This document shows, piece after piece, positions 46,234 through 58,393 of a stretch of 64,000 bases of DNA. Each line of letters begins with the position of its first letter. Position 1 is the stretch's first letter. Made by a program: the position numbers and the translations under genes. The notes under the pieces were generated by a model. That model made no database searches. It saw only the letters and a program-made list of their open reading frames with translations, and was not told the DNA's origin. Source of the DNA: Orobanche coerulescens (lineage: Eukaryota > Streptophyta > Magnoliopsida > Lamiales > Orobanchaceae); the NCBI GenBank assembly GCA_033398695.1, contig CM065803.1, positions 103,032,001 through 103,096,000 of the forward strand, read 5' to 3'.

Positions 46234-47558
46234 ACTGAACATGCAATCGTTCAATACAATGAAACATATTATCACACAACCATGACATCACGTATTCTCA
46301 TCATAGACACCAACATAAAAGGTAATCACATGCTACCATTCAACATCATCAGAATTAACAGCACATATAGCAATCACATGTTACCACACGTCCTCAAAAT
46401 CGACAATACATAAGGTATTCCGTGGTCATGCTCTCTTGGCATCGACCCCCAGAGGTTTCACCGAACCGTCCCCGGGTGGCAACCTATTCATACATATGAC
46501 AAACATTCCCACATATCAACAATGGCATCCAAACCATACTATACATTGCATCTTAATGCGCGCTAAGCCTACGATTAGCGTGCGTTAACTGTATCACATT
46601 AATGTGCGATAACTGAAAAAAAATTCATCCTTCACCCTTTTCGTAATTAAAATCACGTTTGATTTAAAAATACAAAAATTTTATAGCGTGAAGGTTTTAA
46701 AATCATTTACCAAAGTCATTTGAAAATAGCACAGATACGCAAAAATAATTTTCTCAGAATCATTTCAAACACGACAAAAGGTCATCAATGGTAATATTTT
46801 ACAATTGTCCAAAACACTTCAAAACACATCTTCCGAAAATGCCGCCATAAAGTTCCATTTAAATAACGCGGTTGGTTCACCGAAATTCAACAGTTTCCAA
46901 AATCAATATCAAACCATTATTTAACCGTAACGTCAAAACCATTTCAAAATTTGTTTTTCCACCAACGTAGCCAAGTTTACGGACCTTTTTTTTTTTAAAA
47001 AATCATTTTCAAACATACACGCAACGGATATAATTACAACAACTATCTAGAATGAATCAATCTTAACACGTATGCCCACCCGGCATATAAAATCACCAAC
47101 CCAACAAGCACAATTCGTGAATACATAATTCAAACACATGTCAAAACTATCTATATGAGTTCCTCAACAAACTCTATCGTCAACACACTACCAGGAACAC
47201 ATCAATGTTAAAGGTTTTCACGTCATACTGCATAACTTGGTGTCCAAACCATCAATACCTTTAGCTCAATACACATGTAGTACATCACAAGTACCGAAAA
47301 CAGATTTCATCTCACAACATGCACATAAATGAAATCACGAAACACATATATCTCACATAGGAGAGGAGACTTACATCCACAGGTCACACAAAGATGACGG
47401 TCGCCCACGATACTAATCTCAACCGACAATACACACGACGTGTTGTGACAACGCACAACTCAAATTTTTCACCCGACGACTCGAATGACACGACATAACA
47501 CGACTTAACTCGACCCGACAGCCATAGGTTTTCACAACCTAAGCTCCGATACCATAAA
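46234..47558 (-). other. G2 untranslated leader and primer site
   Basis: No gene. Includes three palindrome-like 12-mers at about 46556-46612 and a CCCCCAGAGGTTTCACCG...CCCCGGGTGG segment near 46450. The primer site TATGGTATCGGAGC lies at about 47543-47556 on the minus strand, next to the 5' LTR. Confidence 0.75.
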
Positions 47559-49267
47559 TGTAACACCCCCAGTATACAACCAGGACTATTACACGCCGTA
47601 AACCCTTTTCTCAAGGATCTACCAGGCTAAACACAGTAAAACGACCAATTATTCGACCGACCGGGGTCGAACAGGATAACAACTCAGACCAATAAGGTCA
47701 CATAACTAATTCAAACTGAAATAATTATTACAACTCAAATCCACGCAGGGATCCAAAATACAACACGATACAACACAGCGGAAGACTAAGAATAATACAA
47801 CGACACAACAACGACAACTGAGTCCATAACTCTTGATTAGTATCGCAGCCCATCATCTTTTTGTGCCGATCCTGTGACTTCTCCCATGCACCTGCATGTA
47901 CCTGGACGCAATACAGACATCCACCCCCGATTACTCGAAGGTTAGCAAAACTCCACTGTTTTACTAGTGCAAGTATCATAACCATACAAAATGTATCAAG
48001 CAATTAGAAACTATGAATCAGATATAATAACCATACCAAATTATCCATCACAAGTCAGACAATCACAACTCAACCAATCACATATTCCCGAGAGGTTTTA
48101 ATAAACTAGACACCAATACAAGTGGAGTCCTTGCAAACATAACTGTCATCTCGAGATTTTAGAAAACGTAAATCCTTAGGATCTCATGTCCTCGGTTTGT
48201 CAAAATCCCCTTTCTGAAAACGTTAGGGTTTTAGCCTAAAATTCACAATATACAACACGGAGAACCTTTTCAACAAATCGCTTGGGACTCGGCCCAACAT
48301 TACTTTCCATAAAACCTTTCCTTTCAAAACTTTGATTCTAAAAACATAATAGTGACACCGTGATCCACCGTCACGTGTCTCCGTAGGTTCAACAACACAC
48401 ACGGACTAACCCAAACACATTAACCAAAATCAACAATCTTGACACCGTGATCCACCGTCACGTGTCTCCGTAGGTTCAACAACCCGCACGGACTAAACCA
48501 ATATATAATCAAACAACAACAATCTTGACACCGTGATCCACCGTCACGTGTCTCCGTAGGTTCAACAATCCACACGGACTAAACCAACATATAATCAAAA
48601 ACTGTCCCGACTCTGTGATCATCCACTACGAGTCACCGTAGGTCCCGTCGAACCCACACGGCTAGACGTGTTGTGCCCTAAACCCATCATCCCCGCCATG
48701 TGTTATCATAGGCCTCGTCAGACCCGCATGATTGGACCCCAACACCTGATTAAGTTCTGATCCCGTGATCCTCTGCCATGAATCCTCGTAGGTTCCGTCA
48801 AATGCACACGAGTGAACTTAACGGTCACACACAACTATCATAATCACATTCCATCAATAATGAACTCTGTCAATCAATCACATTGATCACCATAATTCAC
48901 TTACCACGCACACATAACGCAATCTCAATAATTCAACCATCATAACACAATCCATTACACAAACATGTGTGCAACCAAACCAACGCGATTATCACAATCC
49001 TGTACATGTAACACACCACACAATACATAAACCAAAATAACACATTCATCATCAAGCCTTCATAATGCGTAATACATAACCAACTCACACAAACCATGTT
49101 TACGAACGCAAAACAATCATCAAATCACACACGGGATTTCTCATCACAAGACACAAGTTGTATAAGCAAGATACTTGCCTCGGAATCGGCACGCAAATCC
49201 TCTGACGAACACGGATAGACTGAAGTGCCTCGAAACTACAACTACCGCAAGAAACAACGAGAACACT

Positions 49268-50292
49268 AGTTGACTCAAAAGTATTTTGATGATGATTAGA
49301 TTCAAATATTTAACAAGATCTATCTCAACGAGCTATTTCATTGAAGAAGAAACTTGTTCCTAGCGCACGCTACAGGATGCAGAGTAGCACACACTATCGA
49401 GGGTCCTAAGTAGACAGGTAAGTCACATGCAGTCAAGTTGGAATCTTACCTGATGGATAGCGCACGCAAAGTCTATATTATCAGCGCACGCTAAATTGCC
49501 AAAATCAGCGCACGCTATCTTCTCTCTCTAGCGCACGCTATCGCGGCCCACTTAAACAAGGCAGATAGGACAGTAAGGTCTGGACAGAAAAAGGAAATCA
49601 TTTGCGCACGCTACGGTCAAATATTTACGCACGCTGTTCATGATACTAGCGCACGTTACATGACAATATTTGCGCACACTACCGGAAACATATTGGAGGT
49701 CCAGTAGCCTCTGGACTCAAATGAGGAAGCATTTACGTACGTTATACAAGCTAACGTACGTTATCTAGAAAATATATAGAGCACGCTACACAAACTTGTT
49801 AGTGCACGCTAAGCGTTCGAATTTCTACCATTGAACATTTTATCCGTTGGAACGCAGAGGTCAAAAAGGAAATCCGGAAAATCTGGAAAGCTAATATTAA
49901 ATAATACTAGCGCACGCTAAGTATAATTACTAGCGCATGCTAAGTATAATTTTATCCGTTGGAAAAGAGACAATGGGGAGACAAACAGACATGATTCAAT
50001 GTCAAAAGTGAAGACCTTTTGACCAACGTTAACGCACGCTACGAGAGACTCTCTAGCGCACGTTAGACATGTATTTTACTGTTGGAACAGTTTACTGACC
50101 TTTCAGATCAACCAAGTCAAAGCACCGATAACACACGTTATGAAGGTTTATTAGCACACGCTAATAACACATTTTTCAGCATATGAAGAAGGACTTGACA
50201 CTATAAATACTCATATCATTTGGGTATCTCAACACACAACTTCAAGCATTCAAGCATTCAAGCATTTAAGCATTCAAAGCATTCTTGAGCTC
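49268..50292 (+). repeat. 5' LTR of C5, 3' end deleted
   Basis: Matches 53815-54840 and diverges after CTTGAGCTC. Starts AGTTGACTC where the right copy has TGCTGACTC. Carries more than 20 palindrome 12-mers at 49361-50165. Confidence 0.9.
49361..50165. repeat. Palindrome arrays in C5 left LTR
   Basis: TAGCGCACGCTA-type 12-mers start at 49361 and 49385 and recur in groups to about 50162, mirroring those at 53909-54715 in the right LTR. Several have lost CpGs (e.g. TAGCACACACTA at 49385). Confidence 0.9.
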
Positions 50293-50300
50293 TGATACCA

Positions 50301-51763
50301 ATGCAAGAGGAGCTTGTTCACTCTAAGCACAATAACATATGGAATTTAGTTCCCGCACCTAAATATAAAACAATTATCGAAACTAAATGGGTGCACAAAA
50401 TTAAGCGTGATGAAGACGGTTACCCAATTCGAAATAAATCTCGTTTGGTCGCGCAAGGTTATAATCAAGAAGAAGGTCTTGATTACGAGGAAAGCTTTGC
50501 TCCCGTGGCTCGACTCGAAGCCATCCGATTGTTATGTGCATTTGCGGCTCACAAGAAGATCAAGCTATTCCAAATGGATGTGAAAAGTGCATTCTTAAAT
50601 GGCTATATTCAAGAAGAAGTATATGTAAAGCAACCTCCCGGTTTTGAAGATCACCAACTCCTGGATCACGTCTACAAACTCAACAAGGCGCTCTATGGTT
50701 TGAAACAAGCACCCCGAGCATGGTATGATCGTGAAGTCAATTCTTAATTGCTAATGATTATAAAAGAGGTAAAGTCGATACTACCTTGTTTGTAAAAATA
50801 TTGGATAATGATATACTTGTTTGCCAAATTTACGTTGATGACATTGTTTTTGGGGCTACTAACGAATCATTGTGCCAAGATTTCTCTAATCTTATGAAGG
50901 GAGAGTTCGAGATGAGTATGATGGGAGAATTAACATTCTTCCTCGAGCTTCAAATTAAGCAATGCGAATATGGAATTTTTATCCATCAAATGAAGTACTC
51001 ACACAATCTCCTCAAGAAATTCAAAATGGAGAGTAGCAAAGTGATTTCAACGCCAATGCCTTCATCGTTTAAATTAGAAAAATATGAAAATGGCAAACCC
51101 ATGGATCAAAAATTATATCGAGGTATGATCGGATCTTTGCTATATTTAACTGCTTCTAGGCCAGACATAATATTTGCTACGTGCTTATGTGCTCGATTCC
51201 AGTCTAATCCTAAGGAATCCCATTTAATTGCTTGTAAACGTATCTTTCGTTACTTGAATGGGACCATCAGTTTAGGTCTATGGTATCCTTCTTGCTTGGA
51301 TTTTAATTTGATTGCATACAGTGACGCCGATTTCGGCGGATGTAAAATTGATAAAAAGAGTACTAGTGGTACGTGTCACTTCATTGGCTCATGTTTAATA
51401 TCTTGGGGAAGTAAAAAGCAAACCAGTGTAGCGTTGTCTACATCTGAGGCCGAATATATTGCTGCAGGGAGTGCCTGTGCGCAGGTATTATGGATTAAAA
51501 ATCAACTCCGCGACTACGATATATATTTTGAAAATACCCCTATTTTATGTGATAACACTAGTGCAACTAATTTGAGAAAAAATCCCATGTTGCATAGTAG
51601 GACTAATCATATAGATATTAGACATCACTTTTTACGTGATCATGTGCAAAAGAAAGACATTTGCTTAATTTTGGTCGGGACGAAAGATCAACTTGCTGAT
51701 ATATTTACAAAACCTCTTCCAGAGGAATCCTTTAATACTATTCGACTGCAACTTGGTATGTGA
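50301..51763 (+). pseudogene. copia C5 reverse transcriptase and RNase H
   Basis: The first frame 50301-50747 begins at the deletion junction with [18 protein letters not shown], then [35 protein letters not shown] and [12 protein letters not shown], and ends after a frameshift. The second frame 50786-51763 has QIYVDDIVFGATN (catalytic), MGELTFFLELQIKQ, GSLLYLTASRPDI, the RNase H motif YSDADFGGCKIDKKSTSG, STSEAEYIAAGSACAQ and DIFTKPLPEESFN before its natural stop. Well preserved apart from one frame break, but with no gag, protease or integrase. Confidence 0.93.
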
Positions 51764-52188
51764 CAATTTTTGAAATCTAGTTATCTACCCGAGAAATTAA
51801 TTTCTTAGAAATCTTTCATTCGCTAGCGCGCGCTAGCCTTATTCCTTTAACGCGCGCTAATCTCATATTCCTGAACGAATTTTTCTTCGATAGCGTATGC
51901 TAACTCATTATCCCTACGTACGCTAACTAAAATCCCTCATATTCTGATTACTGGACAGTCCAGTAAGCAACCTATAAATGCATAGCGCACGCTAAACCCA
52001 TACTCCTTGCATACGCTAATTAAAATTTTTCATTTTCCTATATAAACTCTAAACAGTCCAGAAAGTCAACCATCCTTTCATAACGCTCGCAAGCTCCAGA
52101 TCCCCTTTCTGAGCAAGAACCCTAGCACACTCCGACTCTCTCAAATTCCGATTTCTTCCATCAAATCTCTCAAATTCTTACTCAAATC
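51764..52188. repeat. C5 spacer with palindrome array between pol and extra ORF
   Basis: 12-mers at 51824 and 51848 (24 bp apart) and 51891 and 51914 (23 bp apart), plus two more near 51980-52018. So the array exists inside C5 as well as in its LTRs. No coding sequence. Confidence 0.85.
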
Positions 52189-53441
52189 ATGTCAAGCAAA
52201 GGAAGAGTTGCTATGGAAAAGCAATACAAAAGAGCTCGTGAACCGGCATTTGAAAACTCCCGATTTGTCTTGTCCGCAGCATTCTGAGTGTATTCTGAGG
52301 TTCTCCCTCAAGAATCCCTCACCGACTGCTACTACTTTAATTTCGGAACCCTGGAAAGGGCCAAGGTACCTATCCGCGAGTTCTTTTTATCTCTGGGTAT
52401 CGACCGATTCACCAAGTGCAAAGAAATTATCTATCCCGGTTTAGTAAGAGTTTTATGCTAATTTGCACTTAGGAGATAGTGCAAGTTCTTTGTCTTTAGT
52501 TCTTTAGAGTCGAGGGAACAGGACTGCAGTGTTTGTCTCCTCGAAAATTATGTTTGAACTTTTTGGATTGTGTATGACCGGTTTTTCTTGTTCGGGAAAG
52601 GAAAGCGTTGAGGGATCCGATATGATCGAGGTAGAATTAAACGAGTTTATGAGTTCGAAAGCTGTCATCGATGTCATCGATAAAGTTTTTGAAAACAATG
52701 ATTTCGGCATCAATCTCCAGCTGCTCCTAGTTGCTTTAACAAAGTGTATCATGCCAAAAGTTCATTCGCAGCATATGCTCGTGGGAGTCGACAAGAATGT
52801 GGTATATCATGTCTTGAATGATGATAAGGTCAACTTTGCCTCTCTCGTCACGAGTTGTATGAAATCGAAAGGAGATGCTTTTTCACTCCAAAAACTAATT
52901 GTCAAGGTCACTGAAAGCGGGGCTGCCATTTGGATCCGTTCTCACAGTAATTTTCCGCCATTTCAACGTTGATCTCTCAGGCGAGGCATTGGTTCCGGTG
53001 TCTCGGGGACATGAGATTAGCGACCTATCCCTCAAGGCGATGCACTACGTCGAGACATATAATCGAGGATGGGTGCTGTTCTCTTATCTCCGAGAAGACG
53101 ACCGAGTTCAGAAAGGAACGAGAGTCCCGACTCCGGCTGAGCGTGTTACTCGAAGAGGGCCAGAAACTCTTCGTGAAATTCAAACCGGGTCTTTTGTTCA
53201 TCATCCGAAGGTGAAGGGTAAGAGGAAGGTTGCCATCGACGAGGAAGAGAAGAGCGATTTCATTACCCGAATGCGTAGCATCGAAACTTCACAGCTGGAA
53301 ATTCGTGAAGATGTTCGTTCTCTCCGTTCAGAAGTTCAAGGAGTTCGTGGGCTCATTAAAGACTTTATCCGATTCACTCATCCATCTTTCCCATTTCCAT
53401 CCTCCTCATCCGACCAAGCACCTTTGTTTTTAGGATCTTGA
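52189..53441 (+). pseudogene. Additional ORF of C5 (plant transposon-associated protein), frameshifted
   Basis: ATG 52189 starts MSSKGRVAMEKQYKRAREPA and is broken after ~33 codons. Later frames read GTLERAKVPIREFFLSLGID; then 52529-52972 (VIDVIDKVFENNDFGINLQL, HVLNDDKVNFASLV); then 52899-53441, a basic linker and coiled-coil-like end (EVQGVRGLIKDFIRF). This layout matches the third ORF of SIRE-type copia, related to 'putative plant transposon protein' domains of unknown function. No envelope-like membrane topology is clear. Confidence 0.65.
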
Positions 53442-53814
53442 TTCTCAATGTAGCAAACTTCATTTCATGTGTTTTTGATGTCATATGCTTTGGTTATTTG
53501 TTTGTAATGTTTGGATTATTTTCGTTAATGAAACACGCATTCCCTTTGATGTTTTTCATACTTATTGCTTCATATGTACTTTGGTTCGTTCATGCCTTAG
53601 TTATGTGTTCTGTTTTGACCTATGTATTTAATTATTGTATTATGGTATATACGCAACATTTCAGGGGGAGTCCTTTTTGTTAATGTCAAAAAGGGGGAGA
53701 AACACTCCAAACCTAAACATCCTAACATATCGAACAAATTACTTTGATTCGAAATTTTTAAATGGTTTTGCAGGAATATATTAAATGTTTTGACATCATC
53801 AAAAAGGGGGAGAT
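53442..53814 (+). other. C5 3' untranslated tract and duplicated polypurine tract
   Basis: AAAAAGGGGGAGA occurs twice: at about 53685-53699 and at 53801-53814, where it abuts the LTR. The second is positioned to prime plus-strand synthesis. A hydrophobic 81-codon frame (53438-53683) probably reflects T-rich DNA. Confidence 0.82.
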
Positions 53815-53908
53815 TGCTGACTCAAAAGTATTTTGATGATGATTAGATTCAAAACATTTAACAAAATCTATCTCAACGAGCTGTTTCATTGAAAGAGAAA
53901 CTTGTTCC

Positions 53909-54715
53909 TAGCGCACGCTACAGGATGCAGAGTAGCGCACACTATCGAGGGTCCTAAGCAGACAGGCAAGTCACCTGCAGTCAAGTTGGAATCCTACCTG
54001 ATGGATAGCGCACACAAAGTCTATATTATCAGCGCACGCTAAATTGCCAAAATTAGCGCATGCTATCTTCTCTCTCTAGCGCACACTATCGCGGCCCACT
54101 TAAATAATGCAGAGAGGACAGTAAGATCTGGACAGAAAAAGGAAATCATTTGCGCATGCTACGGTTAAATATTTACGCACGCTATTCATAATACTAGCGC
54201 ACGTTACATGACAATATTTGCGCACGCTATCGGAAACATATTGGAGGTCCAGTAGCCTCTGGACTCAAATGAGGAATCATTTATGTACGTTATATAAGCT
54301 AACGTACGGTATCTGGAAAATATATAGCGCACGCTACACAAACTTGTTAGCGCACTCTAAGCGTTCAAATTTCTACCGTTGAACATTTTATCCGTTGGAA
54401 CGCAGAGGTCGAAAAGGAAATCCGGAAAATCTGGAAAGCTAATATTAAATAATACTAGCGCACGTTAAGTATAATTACTAGCGCACGCTAAGTACAATTT
54501 TATCCATTGGAAAAGAGACGTTGGGGAGACAAACCAACACGATTCAAAGTCAAAAGTGAAGACCTGTTGACCAACGTTAACGCATGCTACGAGAGACTGT
54601 CTAGCGCACGCTAGACATGTATTTTACTGTTGGAACAGTTTACTGACCGTTCAAATCAGCCAAGTCAAAGCACCAATAACGCACATTATGAAGGTTTATT
54701 AGCGCACGCTAATAA
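53909..54715. repeat. Palindrome arrays in C5 right LTR
   Basis: 12-mers at 53909, 53933; 54006, 54030, 54054, 54077; 54150, 54173, 54195, 54218; 54281, 54300, 54325, 54348; and others to about 54712. Steps are mostly 22-24 bp and again mostly in fours, ending about 40 bp upstream of the TATA box. Confidence 0.9.
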
Positions 54716-54749
54716 CGCATTTTTCAGCATATGAAGAAGGACTTGACAT

Positions 54750-54757
54750 TATAAATA
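54750..54757 (+). promoter_or_regulatory. LTR TATA box of C5
   Basis: TATAAATA just downstream of the last palindromes, the same relative order as in gypsy A. Confidence 0.7.
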
Positions 54758-55837
54758 CTCATATCATTTGGGTATCTCAACACACAACTTCAAGCATTCA
54801 AGCATTCAAGCATTTAAGCATTCAAAGCATTCTTGAGCTCAGATTACTACTGATTACTGCATTCTAAGTTGTGACAAGAAAATATACAAGAGTGATACAT
54901 ATTGTAATATTTCTTATACTTTGTATTCTTTTCATTGGTTGTGAGTGTTGCATCACTCATACATGAGCGTAAGAGAAACGAATCAAGAGTCACTAATCCA
55001 GTGTTATTACGATCTTTGATCCGGCATTTTTAGGATTACACTCCAACATTCGTAAGTGAGGATTGTCTAGTTCCGATAGAACACTAGATACAAAAAGTTT
55101 ATTTTGAGAGTGGTTGTGCTTGGACCAATAGAAGACAAGCGGTTGTAACAGTTGTTGTGCTCGGACCGATAGAAGACGAGACAAGTGTGTGTGGTTGTTC
55201 TTTAGCCAATAGAAAAAAAGTCCGAGAGAGGATGTTGGCAAGTTGCCGAACCTCTATATATCTTTGAGTCTTTTACTTTCCGCACATTTACCTTTATTCG
55301 CGAGAAAGTTCGATATTCCGCATTACCACTATTCAACCCCCCTTCTAGTGGTGAATTTATCACTTCAACACTATCACAACTAGGATCAAGACCAATAATA
55401 ACGGGAATCACCTCAAAAAATCAAAGGAAACTCATTAAAACATTTAATCGAACATTAAACGTTCAATAATTCCCAAGAACACTCAAATCATCAATCGAGT
55501 TAGATAAACTCGAAATATGGATATACAATCCATAGAACACGATTAATAACATCATATAGCACCAACCGATTCATCAAAATTGGACTGAATTCGGAATCAA
55601 GAACAAATCTCCGAAAAGTCAACTCTAGGGGAAAAATGGGAAAGTACCTCGATCCGACGAAGAGCAACGGATTAGATGATGTTACAATCACCTATAACTC
55701 TCCAAAACACCTCTGGATGGAGTAAAATTGTCCAGGAACTCGAACCCTAATCGCCCTCGTCTCATCCCTCGGAGAAAAGAAGAAATGAAGTGAAAAATGA
55801 TGAAACACGACAGCTGTCCAGTTTATATACTGGACAG

Positions 55838-56215
55838 CTTAGCGTGCACTAATCATCACGATTAGCTTGCGCTATCGACACATCAAAACAAAACATCCTG
55901 CCCAAACACACTTTTAGCGTGCGCTAACCACAAGTGTTAGTGTGTGCTAACGAGACCTCCAGACCCAGTCTAGTAGCTTCTAGACTGAACCTGACCAACA
56001 GTTAGCTTGCGCTATGCTACCCATAGCGTATGCTAACTCCTGCCATTAGCGTGCGCTATGCCACTACGTAGCGTGCGCTATCGAACTCTCAGTCGAAGGC
56101 AGCAGCTTCTGCCTCAATTATGCACCCTCCGTTAGCGTGCGCTAACGGAGCCTTAGAGTGCGCTAGCAATCTCAAGTAGCACGCGCTATCTCTAGCCCGT
56201 AGCGTGCCCTATTCC
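55838..56215. repeat. Palindrome arrays in G2 5' LTR
   Basis: Same groups as 44325-44690 with a few changes (e.g. TAGCTTGCGCTA). Includes the perfect-stem copy GTTAGCGTGCGCTAAC near 56131. Confidence 0.87.
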
Positions 56216-56432
56216 TACTGCATAGGTAGTGGAATCGCACCAAAACTCATCACAACAACGATACTCCCTAACGAAATGATAAACACGCAGAAATCTGACC
56301 TGCAAGCAACATGTGTCAATGCATGACACACAATCATATAGGCACGAGCAACAAACAATCCACTAAACAGTAGAAAAATTCAACGCCAACCAAAAACGAA
56401 CCGGAAATGAAAATCTTGGGTATTACATCCGC

Positions 56433-57759
56433 ATCAGCTATGTTCTTTGTTCCTAGCTGGGAAGCTTGTCAGCTAGGTGTTTGATACCCAATCTAAGAGT
56501 CCAAGATCCCTTCTTAGCTATAGGAATCTTTCTTTTGGCAAAGGCTTGGTGAATATATCAGCTATCTGATATTCGGTGCTGACTCTTTCCATACGAACTC
56601 TTCTGTTAATCACATTATCTATGATAAAATGATGTGTTACGTCAATGTGCTTTTTTTTAGAATGAAGCATTGTATTGTTTGATATAGCAATTGCGCTGTT
56701 GTTGTCACACCATGTTGGAATATCATTTGCAATTGACGTTGTAATCCCTTAAATGTTGTCTGATCCATAGTATTTTAGAACAATAGCTGCCTGTAGCTAG
56801 GTATTCTAACTCATTTGTCGATATTGAATTTGAGGTCTGCTTCTTACTGAACCATGATATCAGCTTGGTTCCAAGAATTGACAAGTTCCATTTGTGCTTT
56901 TCTTGTTGATTTTACGACCTGCTAAATCAGCATCAGAATAACCTGATAATTCAAAGTTGTTATCTTTAGGATACCACAATTCAACATTGATTATGGATTT
57001 TAGATATCTCATTATCCTTTTGGCCGCTTCTCGGTGGGACTGCTTTGCATTTGATCAGAATCTTCCACACACTCCAACTACATACGATATATCTGGTCTG
57101 CTTGCAGTTAGGTACAATAGTGAACCAATTAGTCCTCTGTAGTGGGTTGGATCCACTAGAATGCCTTCATCATCTATGTCAATATGCAGAGATGTACTCA
57201 TGGGTACTCTCAAGGGCTTGGCTGACTCCATGCCAAGTCTTTTGATCAGCTCCCTTGTGTATTTAGCTTGGTTGATGAAGATACTTGTTTCAACCTGTTT
57301 GACTTGTAAACCAAGAAAGAAATTTAATTCACCCATCATGCTCATTTTAAATTCTCTCTGCATAAGGTTTGAATAAATTTTCATCCATATTCATGTTTGA
57401 ACAAGCAATATGTGGTCTTCATGTTCAATCCTGAATAGTGTCTTGTCCACATTTCCTTTGTTGGATACATGTTTCTCAAGAAATATAGATAGTGTCTCAT
57501 ACCTGGCTCTTGGTGCCAGTTTGTGTCCATATAAAGCTTTCAGCAGTTTGTACACTTTATCTTCTTTGACAAATCCATGAGGTTGATCTACATATATTTC
57601 TTCTTCCAGTACTCCATTGAGGAAGGCGCTCTTCACATCCATTTGATATACTTCTAATTTCTTGAAGGCTGCATAGGCAAGAAATAGCCTTATTTCTTCC
57701 AATCTTGCTAGTGGTACATAAGTTTCATCAATATCTACATTGAGCATATTTTTTAGCAA
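56433..57759 (-). pseudogene. copia C3 RT and RNase H, plus rest of 36-bp repeat
   Basis: The 36-bp repeat continues at 56433-56465. RNase H is readable at about 56990-56530 (CDNNSAIAISNNTMLHSK and HIDVTHHF in broken frames). RT: 57759-57391 has [18 protein letters not shown] and YGHKLAPRARYE; 57384-57055 has MGELNFFLGLQVKQ and GSLLYLTASRPDISY. The catalytic YVDD segment falls in the break near 57390 and is degraded. Many stops: an older copy than C5. Confidence 0.87.
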
Positions 57760-58393
57760 CCAATCTAGCTTTATTCATAATAACAGCTCCATCTTCATCA
57801 TATTTGTTCTTGTAGACCGACTTGGTGCCAATGACTTTTTTGTGGTACGGTCTGTCTACTAGTCCCATACATTATTCCTTTCTATTTGGTTTAGCTCTTA
57901 TTGCATGACATTCACTAAAGTGTAGTCATCCAGGGCTTGTTCTGTTGTCTTTGGTTCCATCTGAGACATAAAGCATGAGAAAATGACCATCTTATTGGAT
58001 CTTTTGATTTCCTGGTTTTGACTCCATCGGTTAGGTTCTAAATGATTTATTGAATAGGATGATCTCTCAGCTACTTGGGAGTTCCATCTTCATCTTCTAC
58101 TTTTGGTTGAAGATCATCATTGTTTATTCCCCCTGTTGATTTTCTTTAAGGGATTGTTGTATTTCTCTGGGCTTCAGTTGGGTCTTGTTGGCCTCCAGCT
58201 ATGTTTGAATCAGCTTCGTTTGGTATAGTTATATTTGGTTTAGCTACGACTGCATCAGCTACGTCTGGATCAGCTGGGATTGGAGATCATGGCTGATCTA
58301 CAATTGGATCTTCATCAGGTGAGTCTATCATCCTTGTGTCATTGACAATAATTTCTTATAGAGTGGTGGCTCTGGGCTTTTTCTCAATTTTTT

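Larger units (their letters stand above)
49268..55367 (+). mobile_element. Ty1/copia element C5 (SIRE-like), internally deleted, with palindrome-bearing LTRs
   Basis: Left LTR 49268-50292 (3' third deleted), then directly RT-RNase H, a palindrome array, an additional ORF, polypurine tract 53801-53814 and a full right LTR 53815-55367. Gag, protease and integrase are gone together with the left LTR end in one deletion. TSD ACACT on both sides. RT motifs plus the long extra ORF suggest the SIRE/Maximus group (inference). Confidence 0.9.
53815..55367 (+). repeat. 3' LTR of C5 (1553 bp)
   Basis: TGCTGACTC...CACTTCA. Contains palindrome groups at 53909-54715 (e.g. 54150, 54173, 54195, 54218), the shared 19-bp hairpin near 54247, and a TATA box TATAAATA at 54750-54757 followed by CAAGCATT repeats. 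TTCTATCGG/CCGATAGAAG-type words recur at 55070-55220, resembling C6. Confidence 0.93.
24192..56427 (-). mobile_element. Gag-only Ty3/gypsy element G2, non-autonomous, with nested copia inserts
   Basis: 5-bp TSD TCCGC at 24187-24191 and 56428-56432. Plus-strand ends are TGTAACACCCCC and GGTATTACA, the reverse of A's LTR ends. 3' LTR = 24192-24370 plus 42325-44906; 5' LTR = 47559-49267 plus 55368-56427; each is about 2.76 kb after removing inserts. The interior (44907-47558, 2.65 kb) holds only leader, gag and 3' tract. Primer site, gag and 3' tract resemble A, so it may have been mobilised by A-type pol (inference). Confidence 0.92.
47559..56427 (-). repeat. 5' LTR of G2, split by copia C5
   Basis: Two pieces, 47559-49267 and 55368-56427, joining to about 2.76 kb and matching the 3' LTR. 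The 5-bp ACACT at 49263-49267 is repeated at 55368-55372, the C5 target duplication. Confidence 0.91.

Noticed and set aside
53438..53683. Hydrophobic 81-codon frame as an envelope-like membrane protein of C5
   Set aside because: T-rich 3' tract gives Phe/Val/Leu codons by composition; no signal peptide or partner domain, and it overlaps the end of the additional ORF.
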